Origin: Candidatus Delongbacteria bacterium
Lineage (GTDB): Bacteria > UBA4055
Direction of reading: 5' to 3'
Assembly: GCA_028702975.1 (NCBI GenBank)
Contig: JAQVNT010000114.1
Span: 1 to 5,767 of the forward strand
DNA: 5,767 bases
Made by a program: the position numbers and the translations under genes. This document shows positions 1 to 5,767 of the stretch, one piece after another (position 1 is the stretch's first letter; each line of letters starts with the position of its first letter). The notes beneath the pieces are model-generated. The model was not told where the DNA came from and did not search any database. It saw only the letters and a program-made list of their open reading frames with translations.

Positions 1-764
1 GCGGCGACATAGGTATCGGTAATATAATCGGCAGCAACATCTGTAATATCGCTCTTATTCTTGGTATCGGAGCAGTGATCAGGCCTATTATGATGAGAGT
101 AACCACCCTCAAAATTGACCTTCCCATCGTCTTTGTTGTTTCTGCTGTATTTTATGTAATGATGCTCGATCTTAAAGTATCCCGCATGGAAGGCGTAATG
201 ATGACGGTTATGTTCGCAGGTTACATTTACTACATTTATAAAAGAGCAAAACTGAAGAACGAGGAACTTTTAGACGAAGATGAGATACCCCACGGTCTGA
301 GCAGAACGAGAGAAATAGTCATGATCATTACGGGGATAATCGGTCTATATATAGGATCGGAGTTCACCATAAGGGGAGCTTCGGGAATCGCGAGAGCTGT
401 CGGAGTATCTGAGCTTGCGATAGGACTGACGATAGTATCCATCGGGACATCGCTTCCGGAGCTTGTTGCGACGCTTCAGGCGCTGAAGATGAACAATCCA
501 AATATCGGTGTGGCCAATATAATCGGGTCGAATGTGTTCAATATCCTGTTCGTTATGGGTCTGAGCGCATCTACTAAACCCTTCCCGGTCAATCCTGACA
601 ACATAAAATTCTGGGGCCCGCTGATGCTTTTTGTGACCCTGATACTCTTTCCTATGGGCTATAAAAAGAGCAAGGATCATAAGATCAACCGGTCTTCAGG
701 TTTAATACTTCTCACCCTATACTCGTGCTACCTGATACTATCATTTATAATTAAGGGATCATGA
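1..764 (+). CDS. Na+/Ca2+ antiporter, CaCA family (YrbG-like), 3' part, 5' end outside window
   Basis: Integral membrane cation exchanger, probably swapping Ca2+ for Na+ across the inner membrane. The frame is open from base 3, giving 253 visible residues; a GTG at 75 is internal, because the 24 residues before it carry the end of the first alpha repeat (GNIIGSNICNIALILG). A charged, presumably cytosolic loop near visible residues 79-104 (rich in K, E and D) separates the two halves. The second alpha repeat follows with GTSLPEL (about 148-154) and ANIIGSNVFNILFVMG (about 171-186), then two or three more hydrophobic segments to the C terminus. The paired GSN motifs and the P-E ion-binding motif are the family signature; the matching P-E of repeat 1 lies upstream, out of view. 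The ion pair is inferred from family; related members can exchange other cations. No terminator hairpin is evident after the stop. Confidence 0.93.
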   Translation, partial: GDIGIGNIIGSNICNIALILGIGAVIRPIMMRVTTLKIDLPIVFVVSAVFYVMMLDLKVSRMEGVMMTVMFAGYIYYIYKRAKLKNEELLDEDEIPHGLSRTREIVMIITGIIGLYIGSEFTIRGASGIARAVGVSELAIGLTIVSIGTSLPELVATLQALKMNNPNIGVANIIGSNVFNILFVMGLSASTKPFPVNPDNIKFWGPLMLFVTLILFPMGYKKSKDHKINRSSGLILLTLYSCYLILSFIIKGS

Positions 765-782
765 AATAAAAATTAATTGATG

Positions 783-811
783 TTGTGAATAATTCAGTAT
801 TTTATTATATT
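783..811 (+). promoter_or_regulatory. Possible sigma-70-type promoter for the DUF2158-panD unit
   Basis: In the 86-base AT-rich gap after the antiporter gene, TTGTGA (783-788) and TATATT (806-811) are spaced by 17 bases, near the consensus for a housekeeping promoter. A start of transcription around 818 would leave a leader of about 30 bases with the GGGAG ribosome site at 836-840. A perfect 11-base palindrome, TGAATAATTCA (786-796), overlaps the -35 element and could be an operator half-site pair, or chance in AT-rich DNA. This is a by-eye match only. Confidence 0.35.
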
Positions 812-850
812 ACATGCATATGAAAAACTTTAATCGGGAGTAAATAACAA

Positions 851-1075
851 ATGGCAAAATTCAAAAGAGGTCAGGTAGTAAGGCTGAGATCAGGCGGCCC
901 GGACATGACTGTAAAATCAGTCATCGGAGAAGAAAAAAAGATGCCTTTTACGCTTATTGATGATGCATGGAGATCAAAAGGTTTAAGAGACGGGGACGTG
1001 ATCTGCGTCTGGTTCGAGGGAAATACATCAAAAGAAGACGGTTTTGATGTTGAGCTGCTGGATCTTGCAAGATAA
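851..1075 (+). CDS. Small DUF2158 (YodC-like) protein of unknown function
   Basis: A 74-residue cytoplasmic protein with no signal peptide or membrane segment. The N-terminal FKRGQVVRLRSGGPDMTV (4-21) and the later DVICVWFEGNTSKEDGFDVELL (in two parts, 49-70) match the pattern of DUF2158, a small beta-rich family that includes E. coli YodC; the family has no established function that I know of. Members I recall are about 55-65 residues; this one has an extra stretch, about residues 26-46 (EEKKMPF through SKGLRD), between the second and third predicted strands. The ATG at 851 is preceded by GGGAG at 836-840 with 10 bases between, slightly long but usable. It lies 20 bases before panD in the same direction, so the two are likely cotranscribed. 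Family call is fairly firm; role unknown, and a link to PanD is only suggested by position. Confidence 0.85.
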   Translation: MAKFKRGQVVRLRSGGPDMTVKSVIGEEKKMPFTLIDDAWRSKGLRDGDVICVWFEGNTSKEDGFDVELLDLAR

Positions 1076-1095
1076 TAATTAGGAACGGGAATAAA

Positions 1096-1464
1096 ATGCT
1101 TCGCCGAATGAAAAAATCAAAGATACACAGGGCGACTGTGACCGATGCAAACCTTAATTATCAGGGAAGTATTACCATAGACAAAGATATTATGGATGCC
1201 GCTGATATACTTGTAGGCGAGCAGGTGCAGGTAGTCAATATAAACAACGGTTCAAGGGCGGAAACCTATACTATAGAAGGCGAAAGGGGCAGCGGTACGA
1301 TCTGTATGAACGGAGCGATAGCCCGCCTTGCCCAAAAGGGCGATCTTGTAATAATTATCAGTTACGCCGATTATTCCGCAGAAGAGCTTAAGGATTTTAA
1401 AAGTATAACCGTAAAAGTAGATGAAACAAACAAAATTACAGAGCGTTATACTGAACCGTCATAA
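1096..1464 (+). CDS. panD: Aspartate 1-decarboxylase (pyruvoyl-dependent), proenzyme
   Basis: Decarboxylates L-aspartate to beta-alanine, the precursor that PanC joins to pantoate on the way to pantothenate and CoA; cytoplasmic homotetramer in the known enzymes. The 122-residue length is typical. The proenzyme is cut between Gly24 and Ser25 (in NYQGSITI), the serine becoming the pyruvoyl cofactor. Other conserved positions are in register with the E. coli enzyme: Lys9, His11, Tyr22, Arg54, Thr57, Tyr58 and Asn72, within SKIHRATVT, NGSRAETY and GERGSGTICMNGA. The start at 1096 is supported by this register and by GGGA at 1087-1090, 5 bases upstream. It follows the DUF2158 gene by 20 bases. panB and panC are not in the window, and no panZ/panM-type acetyltransferase (the enterobacterial maturation factor) is seen. 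The C-terminal tail after about residue 110 is variable in the family. Confidence 0.97.
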   Translation: MLRRMKKSKIHRATVTDANLNYQGSITIDKDIMDAADILVGEQVQVVNINNGSRAETYTIEGERGSGTICMNGAIARLAQKGDLVIIISYADYSAEELKDFKSITVKVDETNKITERYTEPS

Positions 1465-1478
1465 ATAATCTTATGAAT

Positions 1479-1506
1479 AAAAAAAGCGGCAAGAGCCGCT
1501 TTTTTT
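1479..1506. terminator. Bidirectional rho-independent terminator between panD and purA
   Basis: AGCGGC (1485-1490), loop AAGA (1491-1494) and GCCGCT (1495-1500) form a GC-rich stem. Seven A bases on the left (1479-1485) and seven T bases on the right (1500-1506) extend the pairing to 12 bp and supply a U tract in either direction. It lies 14 bases after the panD stop and overlaps the purA stop codon (1505-1507), so it serves both convergent units. Confidence 0.9.
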
Positions 1507-2779
1507 ATTTGTAAATGGACTGATCTCTTTCCGGTCCCACCGAAACGATCTCCACCGGCACGCCTGAAACCTTCTCGATATAGTCGATATATTTCTTGAC
1601 ATTTTCCGGAAGTTTGTCGTATTCTTTGATCTCAGAAATATCCTCGTTCCAGCCCTCGATCTCCTCATAGACAGGCTCGCATTTTTCCAGAATATTCGAA
1701 ACGGGAACGAACTCTTTAAGTATCTCATTTTTGTACTTGTATCCCACGCATACTTTGATCTTATCCAATCCGCCGAGAACATCAATTTTTGTGAGAGCGA
1801 GTGACGAGATCCCGTTGATCCTAACAGAATATCTTGCTATCAGAGCGTCATAATAACCGCACCTTCTTGGCCTTCCCGTGGTCGCACCGACTTCGTTGCC
1901 TTTCTCAGCCAGATATTTACCTGTTTCATCAAAAAGTTCAGTCACAAAAGGTCCGTTACCGACTCTTGTCGTATAGGCTTTCATAACTCCGATCACGCTT
2001 GATATTTTAGTCGGGCTTATACCGCTTCCCGTGCATACTCCGCCGCTTGTTGTGTTGGATGAAGTAACATAGGGATAAGTCCCGTGGTCAATGTCCAAAA
2101 GGGTTCCCTGGGCGCCTTCAAACAGTACCGTTTTATTATTCTTGATATATTCGTCGATCATGAGAGAAACATCTTTAACATATTTCTTTATAACGGAGAA
2201 TTTTTCCGTGCAGTCCCTGTATATTTCATCAAAGGAGAATTTATTCTTTTCGCCATACATACCTTCAAAAGTCAGGTTCTTAAGTTCGATATTGTTCCTT
2301 AAGACTTCCGCGAAATTATCTTCATCGAGTATATCGACAACTCTGATGCCGCATCTTGAGATCTTGTCCTGATAGGCCGGACCGATGCCTTTGAAGGTGG
2401 TACCTATTTTATTTTTTCTGATGTTTTCAAGAGCCCTGTCAATTTCTTTATGGTACGGCATAACGACATGAGCGTACGGACTCAAGAAAAGCCTGCCGTC
2501 GGGATCTATTCCGCCCTTTTTAAGCTGGTCGAGCTCGCTGATGAACGATTCATAGTCAAAGACCACACCATTTCCAATTGCAGAAACGGTATTACTGTGC
2601 AAAACCCCTGAAGGTATCATGTGCAGAATAAATTTATTTCCCTTAATTTTCACGGTATGTCCTGCATTCGCCCCGCCCTGATATCTTACTACCAGATCGG
2701 CTTTTGAACTTAGAAGATCAATTATCTTGCCCTTTCCTTCGTCGCCCCACTGGGCTCCAACTGCAATTCTGACGCTCAT
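1505..2779 (-). CDS. purA: Adenylosuccinate synthetase
   Basis: Joins IMP and L-aspartate, with GTP hydrolysis, to make adenylosuccinate, the first committed step from IMP to AMP; cytoplasmic. The 424-residue protein is full length for the family. Visible motifs: QWGDEGKGK (10-18) with catalytic Asp13 and the phosphate loop; NAGHT with His41; GTTFKGIGPAY (126-136) and EGAQGTLLDIDHGTYPYVTSSN (two parts, 221-242) for IMP and GTP contacts; GATTGRPRRCG (298-308) at the aspartate loop; TKIDVLGGLD (330-339) for guanine recognition; SVGPERDQSI near the end. The usual GW after RRCG reads GY here, probably neutral. The start is ATG at 2779, directly behind a strong SD; a TTG 12 bases upstream (2791) would place the SD inside the gene and add four residues foreign to the family. 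It follows secF by 69 bases, with a hairpin between. The stop overlaps the downstream terminator. Confidence 0.98.
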   Translation of the reverse strand: MSVRIAVGAQWGDEGKGKIIDLLSSKADLVVRYQGGANAGHTVKIKGNKFILHMIPSGVLHSNTVSAIGNGVVFDYESFISELDQLKKGGIDPDGRLFLSPYAHVVMPYHKEIDRALENIRKNKIGTTFKGIGPAYQDKISRCGIRVVDILDEDNFAEVLRNNIELKNLTFEGMYGEKNKFSFDEIYRDCTEKFSVIKKYVKDVSLMIDEYIKNNKTVLFEGAQGTLLDIDHGTYPYVTSSNTTSGGVCTGSGISPTKISSVIGVMKAYTTRVGNGPFVTELFDETGKYLAEKGNEVGATTGRPRRCGYYDALIARYSVRINGISSLALTKIDVLGGLDKIKVCVGYKYKNEILKEFVPVSNILEKCEPVYEEIEGWNEDISEIKEYDKLPENVKKYIDYIEKVSGVPVEIVSVGPERDQSIYK

Positions 2780-2783
2780 TATT

Positions 2784-2790
2784 ACCTCCA
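2784..2790 (-). promoter_or_regulatory. Strong ribosome binding site of purA, fixes its start
   Basis: On the minus strand TGGAGGT stands four bases before the ATG at 2779. This near-perfect anti-16S match decides between ATG (2779) and the in-frame upstream TTG (2791), in favour of ATG. It comes directly after the T-rich run of the secF-purA hairpin, so RNA structure there could also affect translation of purA. Confidence 0.9.
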
Positions 2791-2825
2791 AAATAAAAAC
2801 AAGTTTAGCGTTAACTAAACTTGTT
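2791..2825 (-). terminator. Hairpin plus T-rich run between secF and purA: terminator or attenuator candidate
   Basis: Read on the minus strand, AACAAGTTTAG (2825-2815), loop TTAACG (2814-2809) and CTAAACTTGTT (2808-2798) form a perfect 11-bp stem, followed by TTTATTTT (2797-2790 region). This has the layout of an intrinsic terminator 23 bases beyond the secF stop, but the stem is AT-rich (3 G-C pairs), so termination may be partial. It ends right at the purA ribosome site. If it stops transcription fully, purA needs its own promoter, for which there is little room; if partly, it would set purA below secDF. The dyad could instead be a protein-binding operator. Confidence 0.6.
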
Positions 2826-2848
2826 CAAGAGTTTAACGGATTAAAAAA

Positions 2849-3787
2849 CTATGCTTTTGCGAGTCTTTTCCTGCGGGATCTTTCCCAGAAGATAAGGATA
2901 GGAGACGCAATGAATATAGATGAATAAGTACCCACCATTATACCGATAAGAAGAGTGATCGAAAGGTCTCTTATCACCTCTCCTCCGAATATGAACAGAA
3001 TGACCACAACAAAAAGCGTTGTTAATGATGTCAGCATTGTTCTTGTAAGCGTTTCGTTTATGGAGATATTAATTATCTTGTCAAGCTCCATGCCTTCGAG
3101 TTTTTTCACATTTTCTCTAATCCTGTCGAATATGACTATCGTATCGTTAAGCGAATAACCTACAATAGTAAGAATTGCGGCTATGACTGAAAGGGATATT
3201 TCGACATTCATTATAAAACCGAGCAGCGACAGTACTCCGACCGTAACTAGAACATCGTGAGCAAGCGCGATTATTGCGGCGATACCATATTTGAACCTGA
3301 ATTTTATCGTGATATAAATAAGAATAAAGAGTAACGCCCAGAAGATCGCCTTGAGGGTGGAGCTCTTAAGTTCGTCACCGACTTTCGGTCCGATACTTGA
3401 CGCTTGTCTGATCTCGAATGACTCTTTTCCTAATTTTTCGTTCAAGACCGAAACGACTTTCTCTTCAAGTACCTTAATGTTGTCGGCAACAGTCTCCATT
3501 TTCAGGACCACTTCAGTAGCAAAATCACTTGCTTCCGAGCCTGTATCTCCAAACTCCTGAATGTCCATACCGGCAAAATCTCCGCCTGAAAAAGCTGATC
3601 TGATATTTGCGATATCTGTCTTTTCAAAGAATCCGACATGAACAAGATATCCGCCGTTGAATTCAATATTGTAGTTCAGACCGCCCTGAACGATGACGGA
3701 AAGTATCCCTACGATAATAACAATAAGAGACAATCCTAAAGCGGTTTTTATTTTTCCGACGAAATCGATTTTATTTTTTGCGCTCAT
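2849..3787 (-). CDS. secF: Protein translocase subunit SecF
   Basis: Inner-membrane partner of SecD; the complex uses the ion gradient to help pull preproteins through SecYEG and release them on the far side. The 312-residue length is typical. One membrane segment lies near residues 15-34, then a periplasmic domain (about 36-140) containing NYNIEFNGGYLV, which replaces the more usual D-F-T-G-G-T form, and SSIGPKVGDEL just before segment 2. Five further segments follow at about 144-163, 167-190, 196-219, 249-267 and 273-300. GYSLNDTIVIFDRIREN (210-226), with Asp215, is the conserved fourth-segment motif linked to ion coupling. The tail is basic (RSRRKRLAK). The ATG at 3787 has AAGGAG (3793-3798 on the plus strand as CTCCTT) five bases upstream. 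It starts 26 bases after the secD stop, a clear operon; purA follows after a hairpin. Confidence 0.97.
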   Translation of the reverse strand: MSAKNKIDFVGKIKTALGLSLIVIIVGILSVIVQGGLNYNIEFNGGYLVHVGFFEKTDIANIRSAFSGGDFAGMDIQEFGDTGSEASDFATEVVLKMETVADNIKVLEEKVVSVLNEKLGKESFEIRQASSIGPKVGDELKSSTLKAIFWALLFILIYITIKFRFKYGIAAIIALAHDVLVTVGVLSLLGFIMNVEISLSVIAAILTIVGYSLNDTIVIFDRIRENVKKLEGMELDKIINISINETLTRTMLTSLTTLFVVVILFIFGGEVIRDLSITLLIGIMVGTYSSIFIASPILIFWERSRRKRLAKA

Positions 3788-3813
3788 TTGTGCTCCTTAA
3801 AGATTTCCTTTTA

Positions 3814-5767
3814 TTATATGCTTAACTTCTTCGTGTTCTTATTGACATAGAGGTCGGATAGAAGTCTTGTGACCACAACTGCTGTGAACATACTCCACAT
3901 AATACCGATCATCAGCGTCAGGGCAAAACCTTTAACCGATCCCGTTCCGAACTGGTAAAGGGTGATCCCGGCTATGAATGTTGTCAGGTTTGAGTCGAAG
4001 ATCGTCGTGAAAGCTCTTTCGTACCCTGCATTTATGGCATTCAGCATGGTATTTTTTTCACCCATCTCTTCTTTTATTCTCTCGAAAATAATGATGTTCG
4101 CATCGACAGCCATACCCATTGTAAGGATGAGGCCGGCTATACCGGGAAGTGTAAGAGTACCTTTGAACATACCGAGAGTTGCAAGCGTGAAAATAAAATT
4201 GAGAAACAAAGCTATAACTGCGAAGAGACCGCTCAGTTTATACCAGAATATCATGAACACGACAACAAGGCCGAATCCGATCGCTGCGGAGATAACACCG
4301 CTTCTTATCGAGTCACCGCCGAGAGACGGTCCGATGACCCTTTTCTCCATTATCTCAAGCGGAGCTTCAAGCGCTCCGGCTTTAAGAACGATCGCGATAT
4401 CCTGGGCTTCTTCCGTAGTTCCGCCGCCCAGAGTTATAACGCCGCGTCCGTTGGGTATTCTCACCTGAATATTCGGAGCCATATAAAGTTTATTATCAAG
4501 GATTATGGCAAGCCGTTTACCTACATTTTTGCCTGTAACTTCAGAGAATATTCTCGCTCCGTCCCTGTCCAGTTCAAAAGGCACTTCCCATCCGCCGCTG
4601 GCAGATGACTGTGAAAGTTGCGCTGTAGCCTCAACTATCGAAGTTCCGTCCAGAACAGCTTTCTTCTCAACGAGCATTATTTCCCAGAACTGCTCCTCGT
4701 TATAAACTTCTGGTTTGTTTTTCCATACGAATTCATGATTACCCAGGATATTTCTGACATTATCGTTTTTTAGGATCTCGGTAACTTTAAGTCTGTTCTT
4801 TTCATTTACGAGAATATTTCCGGACCTTCCGCCTGTCAGCAGCGCTTTAAACGGATAATTTTTTGCAAAATCGGCTTCAGAATCTGAAACTGCAGCAGCA
4901 GAATCTTTGTCTGTGTCGGAGAATAATTTTGTCGCATCCTCGGCATCGGTTTCAGAAGTTTCCGTGCTTTTTTCTTCAGCGGGGGTAACTTCTTTTGCTT
5001 CAGGAGTTTCGATTTCCGGCTGATCATCCATAGGTTTGTTTTTTAAAACTGCGTCTATATCGTCGATCTTCTGCTGAAGAATTTCGTTATCAGCTACTAT
5101 CTTGAACTCAAGGAAGGCTGCCTGATTGACAAGATTGGTAGCCCTTTCTTCATCTTTAACGCCGGGAAGCTCAACAATAATTCTGTGTTTTCCCCTCGGC
5201 TGTATCGAAGGCTCGGCAATACCGAACTGGTCGATCCTGTTTCGCAAAACTTCAAGAGTCGTAACGATTCCTTTTCTTGCAGCGCTGTCCAGATTATCAA
5301 TGATCTTTTTATTAGAATCGCCGGATCTTCCGAAATAGTTGCTCAACAGAACATTTTTTCCTTTGAAGATTCTTTGCACATCCTCAAAATAAGCTTCCTT
5401 ATTGTTGCCGTTTACAGATTTTACCTCGGCAAGAAGATCGTCCAGCTGCTTGTCTTTCTTCACAGCTTTGTTTTTCAGAAGCTGTTCGTAGTCTATCTCA
5501 AGTACAAGGTGCATACCGCCCTGAAGGTCGAGGCCGAGACGAAGACTCTTTAAATTCTGCTTTTCAAATTCGTTCAATTTATCTATCTCTTCTTCGGCAA
5601 GTGACAGATATTCAGGCTTGTCCTTATAGTCCCTTACCAGCTTTCTTTCAATTGCAGTGAGTTTTTCCCCTCTCTCCTGTTTTGCCACGGCTTTGATAAG
5701 ATCATTTTTAATTTTGATCTTTTCAACAACTGCTTTTTCGGAAGAAAAATAAGTCCGGTATGTGGGT
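3814..5767 (-). CDS. secD: Protein translocase subunit SecD, 5' end outside window
   Basis: Large subunit of the SecDF complex, which aids late steps of protein export. The frame is open to the right edge, giving 650 visible residues. A GTG at 5688 is not a credible start: 26 further in-frame residues (beginning PTYRTYF) precede it, it has no SD, and the expected N-terminal membrane segment would be missing; that segment must lie past the edge. Using GTG as residue 1: a charged stretch 1-48, LGLDLQGGMHLVLEID (51-66), the first periplasmic domain with LEVLRNRIDQFGIAEP (145-160) and IIVELPGV (170-177), an acidic insert (about 222-273), the second part with LNNKLYMAP-type sequence (LDNKLYMAP, 397-405), RVIGPSLGGDSI (450-461), then five membrane segments. 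GMAVDANIIIFERIKEE (525-541), with Asp529, is the ion-coupling motif, and GYERAFTTIFDSNLTT (555-570) the loop before segment 5. secF follows after 26 bases. Confidence 0.97.
   Translation of the reverse strand, partial: PTYRTYFSSEKAVVEKIKIKNDLIKAVAKQERGEKLTAIERKLVRDYKDKPEYLSLAEEEIDKLNEFEKQNLKSLRLGLDLQGGMHLVLEIDYEQLLKNKAVKKDKQLDDLLAEVKSVNGNNKEAYFEDVQRIFKGKNVLLSNYFGRSGDSNKKIIDNLDSAARKGIVTTLEVLRNRIDQFGIAEPSIQPRGKHRIIVELPGVKDEERATNLVNQAAFLEFKIVADNEILQQKIDDIDAVLKNKPMDDQPEIETPEAKEVTPAEEKSTETSETDAEDATKLFSDTDKDSAAAVSDSEADFAKNYPFKALLTGGRSGNILVNEKNRLKVTEILKNDNVRNILGNHEFVWKNKPEVYNEEQFWEIMLVEKKAVLDGTSIVEATAQLSQSSASGGWEVPFELDRDGARIFSEVTGKNVGKRLAIILDNKLYMAPNIQVRIPNGRGVITLGGGTTEEAQDIAIVLKAGALEAPLEIMEKRVIGPSLGGDSIRSGVISAAIGFGLVVVFMIFWYKLSGLFAVIALFLNFIFTLATLGMFKGTLTLPGIAGLILTMGMAVDANIIIFERIKEEMGEKNTMLNAINAGYERAFTTIFDSNLTTFIAGITLYQFGTGSVKGFALTLMIGIMWSMFTAVVVTRLLSDLYVNKNTKKLSI

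Noticed and set aside
345..680. Minus-strand frame of 111 codons opposite the antiporter gene
   Set aside because: Antisense to the conserved alpha-2 repeat; no SD or known motif.
814..843. Nine-codon leader frame (ATG at 814, stop at 841-843) before the DUF2158 gene
   Set aside because: It has no SD, the likely transcript start falls near or after its ATG, and its codons show no run of a single amino acid that would suggest attenuation.
1471..1785. Minus-strand frame of 104 codons at the purA 3' end
   Set aside because: Lies within purA in another frame, rich in R, S and F as out-of-frame translations often are; also crosses the terminator.
3788..3813. Regulatory site in the secD-secF gap
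   Set aside because: The 26 bases hold only the secF ribosome site and an AT-rich stretch; no hairpin or promoter-like pair.
3962..4468. Long plus-strand open frame (168 codons) opposite secD
   Set aside because: It is antisense to the strongly conserved SecD membrane region, has no SD, and its protein is serine/proline-rich and unlike any family I know; a shadow of secD codon use.
5185..5553. Plus-strand open frame of 122 codons opposite the secD 5' part
   Set aside because: Lies wholly opposite conserved SecD sequence, with no promoter or SD and no recognisable domain.
1..5767. Mobile element, CRISPR array, tRNA/rRNA or defence system
   Set aside because: No direct-repeat arrays, terminal inverted repeats, transposase or nuclease motifs, or RNA gene signatures were seen; nearly all DNA is accounted for by housekeeping genes.

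Overview
The window holds six protein genes in two opposed blocks that meet at about 1465-1505. It looks like ordinary bacterial chromosome, with no mobile elements, CRISPR repeats, tRNA or rRNA. Base composition is moderate and even. Shine-Dalgarno sites are clear before several genes (GGAGG before purA, AAGGAG before secF, GGGAG and GGGA before the two small plus-strand genes). Separate secD and secF, a long SecD with an acidic periplasmic insert, and pyruvoyl-type PanD point to a bacterium with a periplasm. The style recalls the wider Fibrobacteres-Chlorobi-Bacteroidetes-like candidate phyla, but the lineage is a guess. The strong SD sites argue against a typical Bacteroidetes genome.

Plus strand, 1-1464: the 3' part of a CaCA-family Na+/Ca2+ antiporter gene (5' end outside the window), then an 86-base gap with a possible promoter, then a compact two-gene unit. 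That unit is a 74-residue DUF2158 (YodC-like) protein followed 20 bases later by panD, aspartate 1-decarboxylase, which makes beta-alanine for pantothenate and CoA.

Junction, 1465-1506: a GC-rich hairpin with A and T tracts on its two sides can terminate transcription from both directions. The purA stop codon lies inside its T tract.

Minus strand, 5767 down to 1505: secD (5' end beyond the right edge), secF and purA, in that transcription order. SecD and SecF form the membrane complex that uses the ion gradient to help the Sec translocon complete protein export. PurA commits IMP to AMP synthesis. Between secF and purA lies a perfect 11-bp inverted repeat followed by a T-rich run, placed like a terminator or attenuator directly before the purA ribosome binding site.

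The genes are mostly housekeeping and I see no clear new system. The points most worth a second look are the secF-purA hairpin with its possible alternative pairing, the DUF2158-panD pairing, and the acidic low-complexity insert in SecD.
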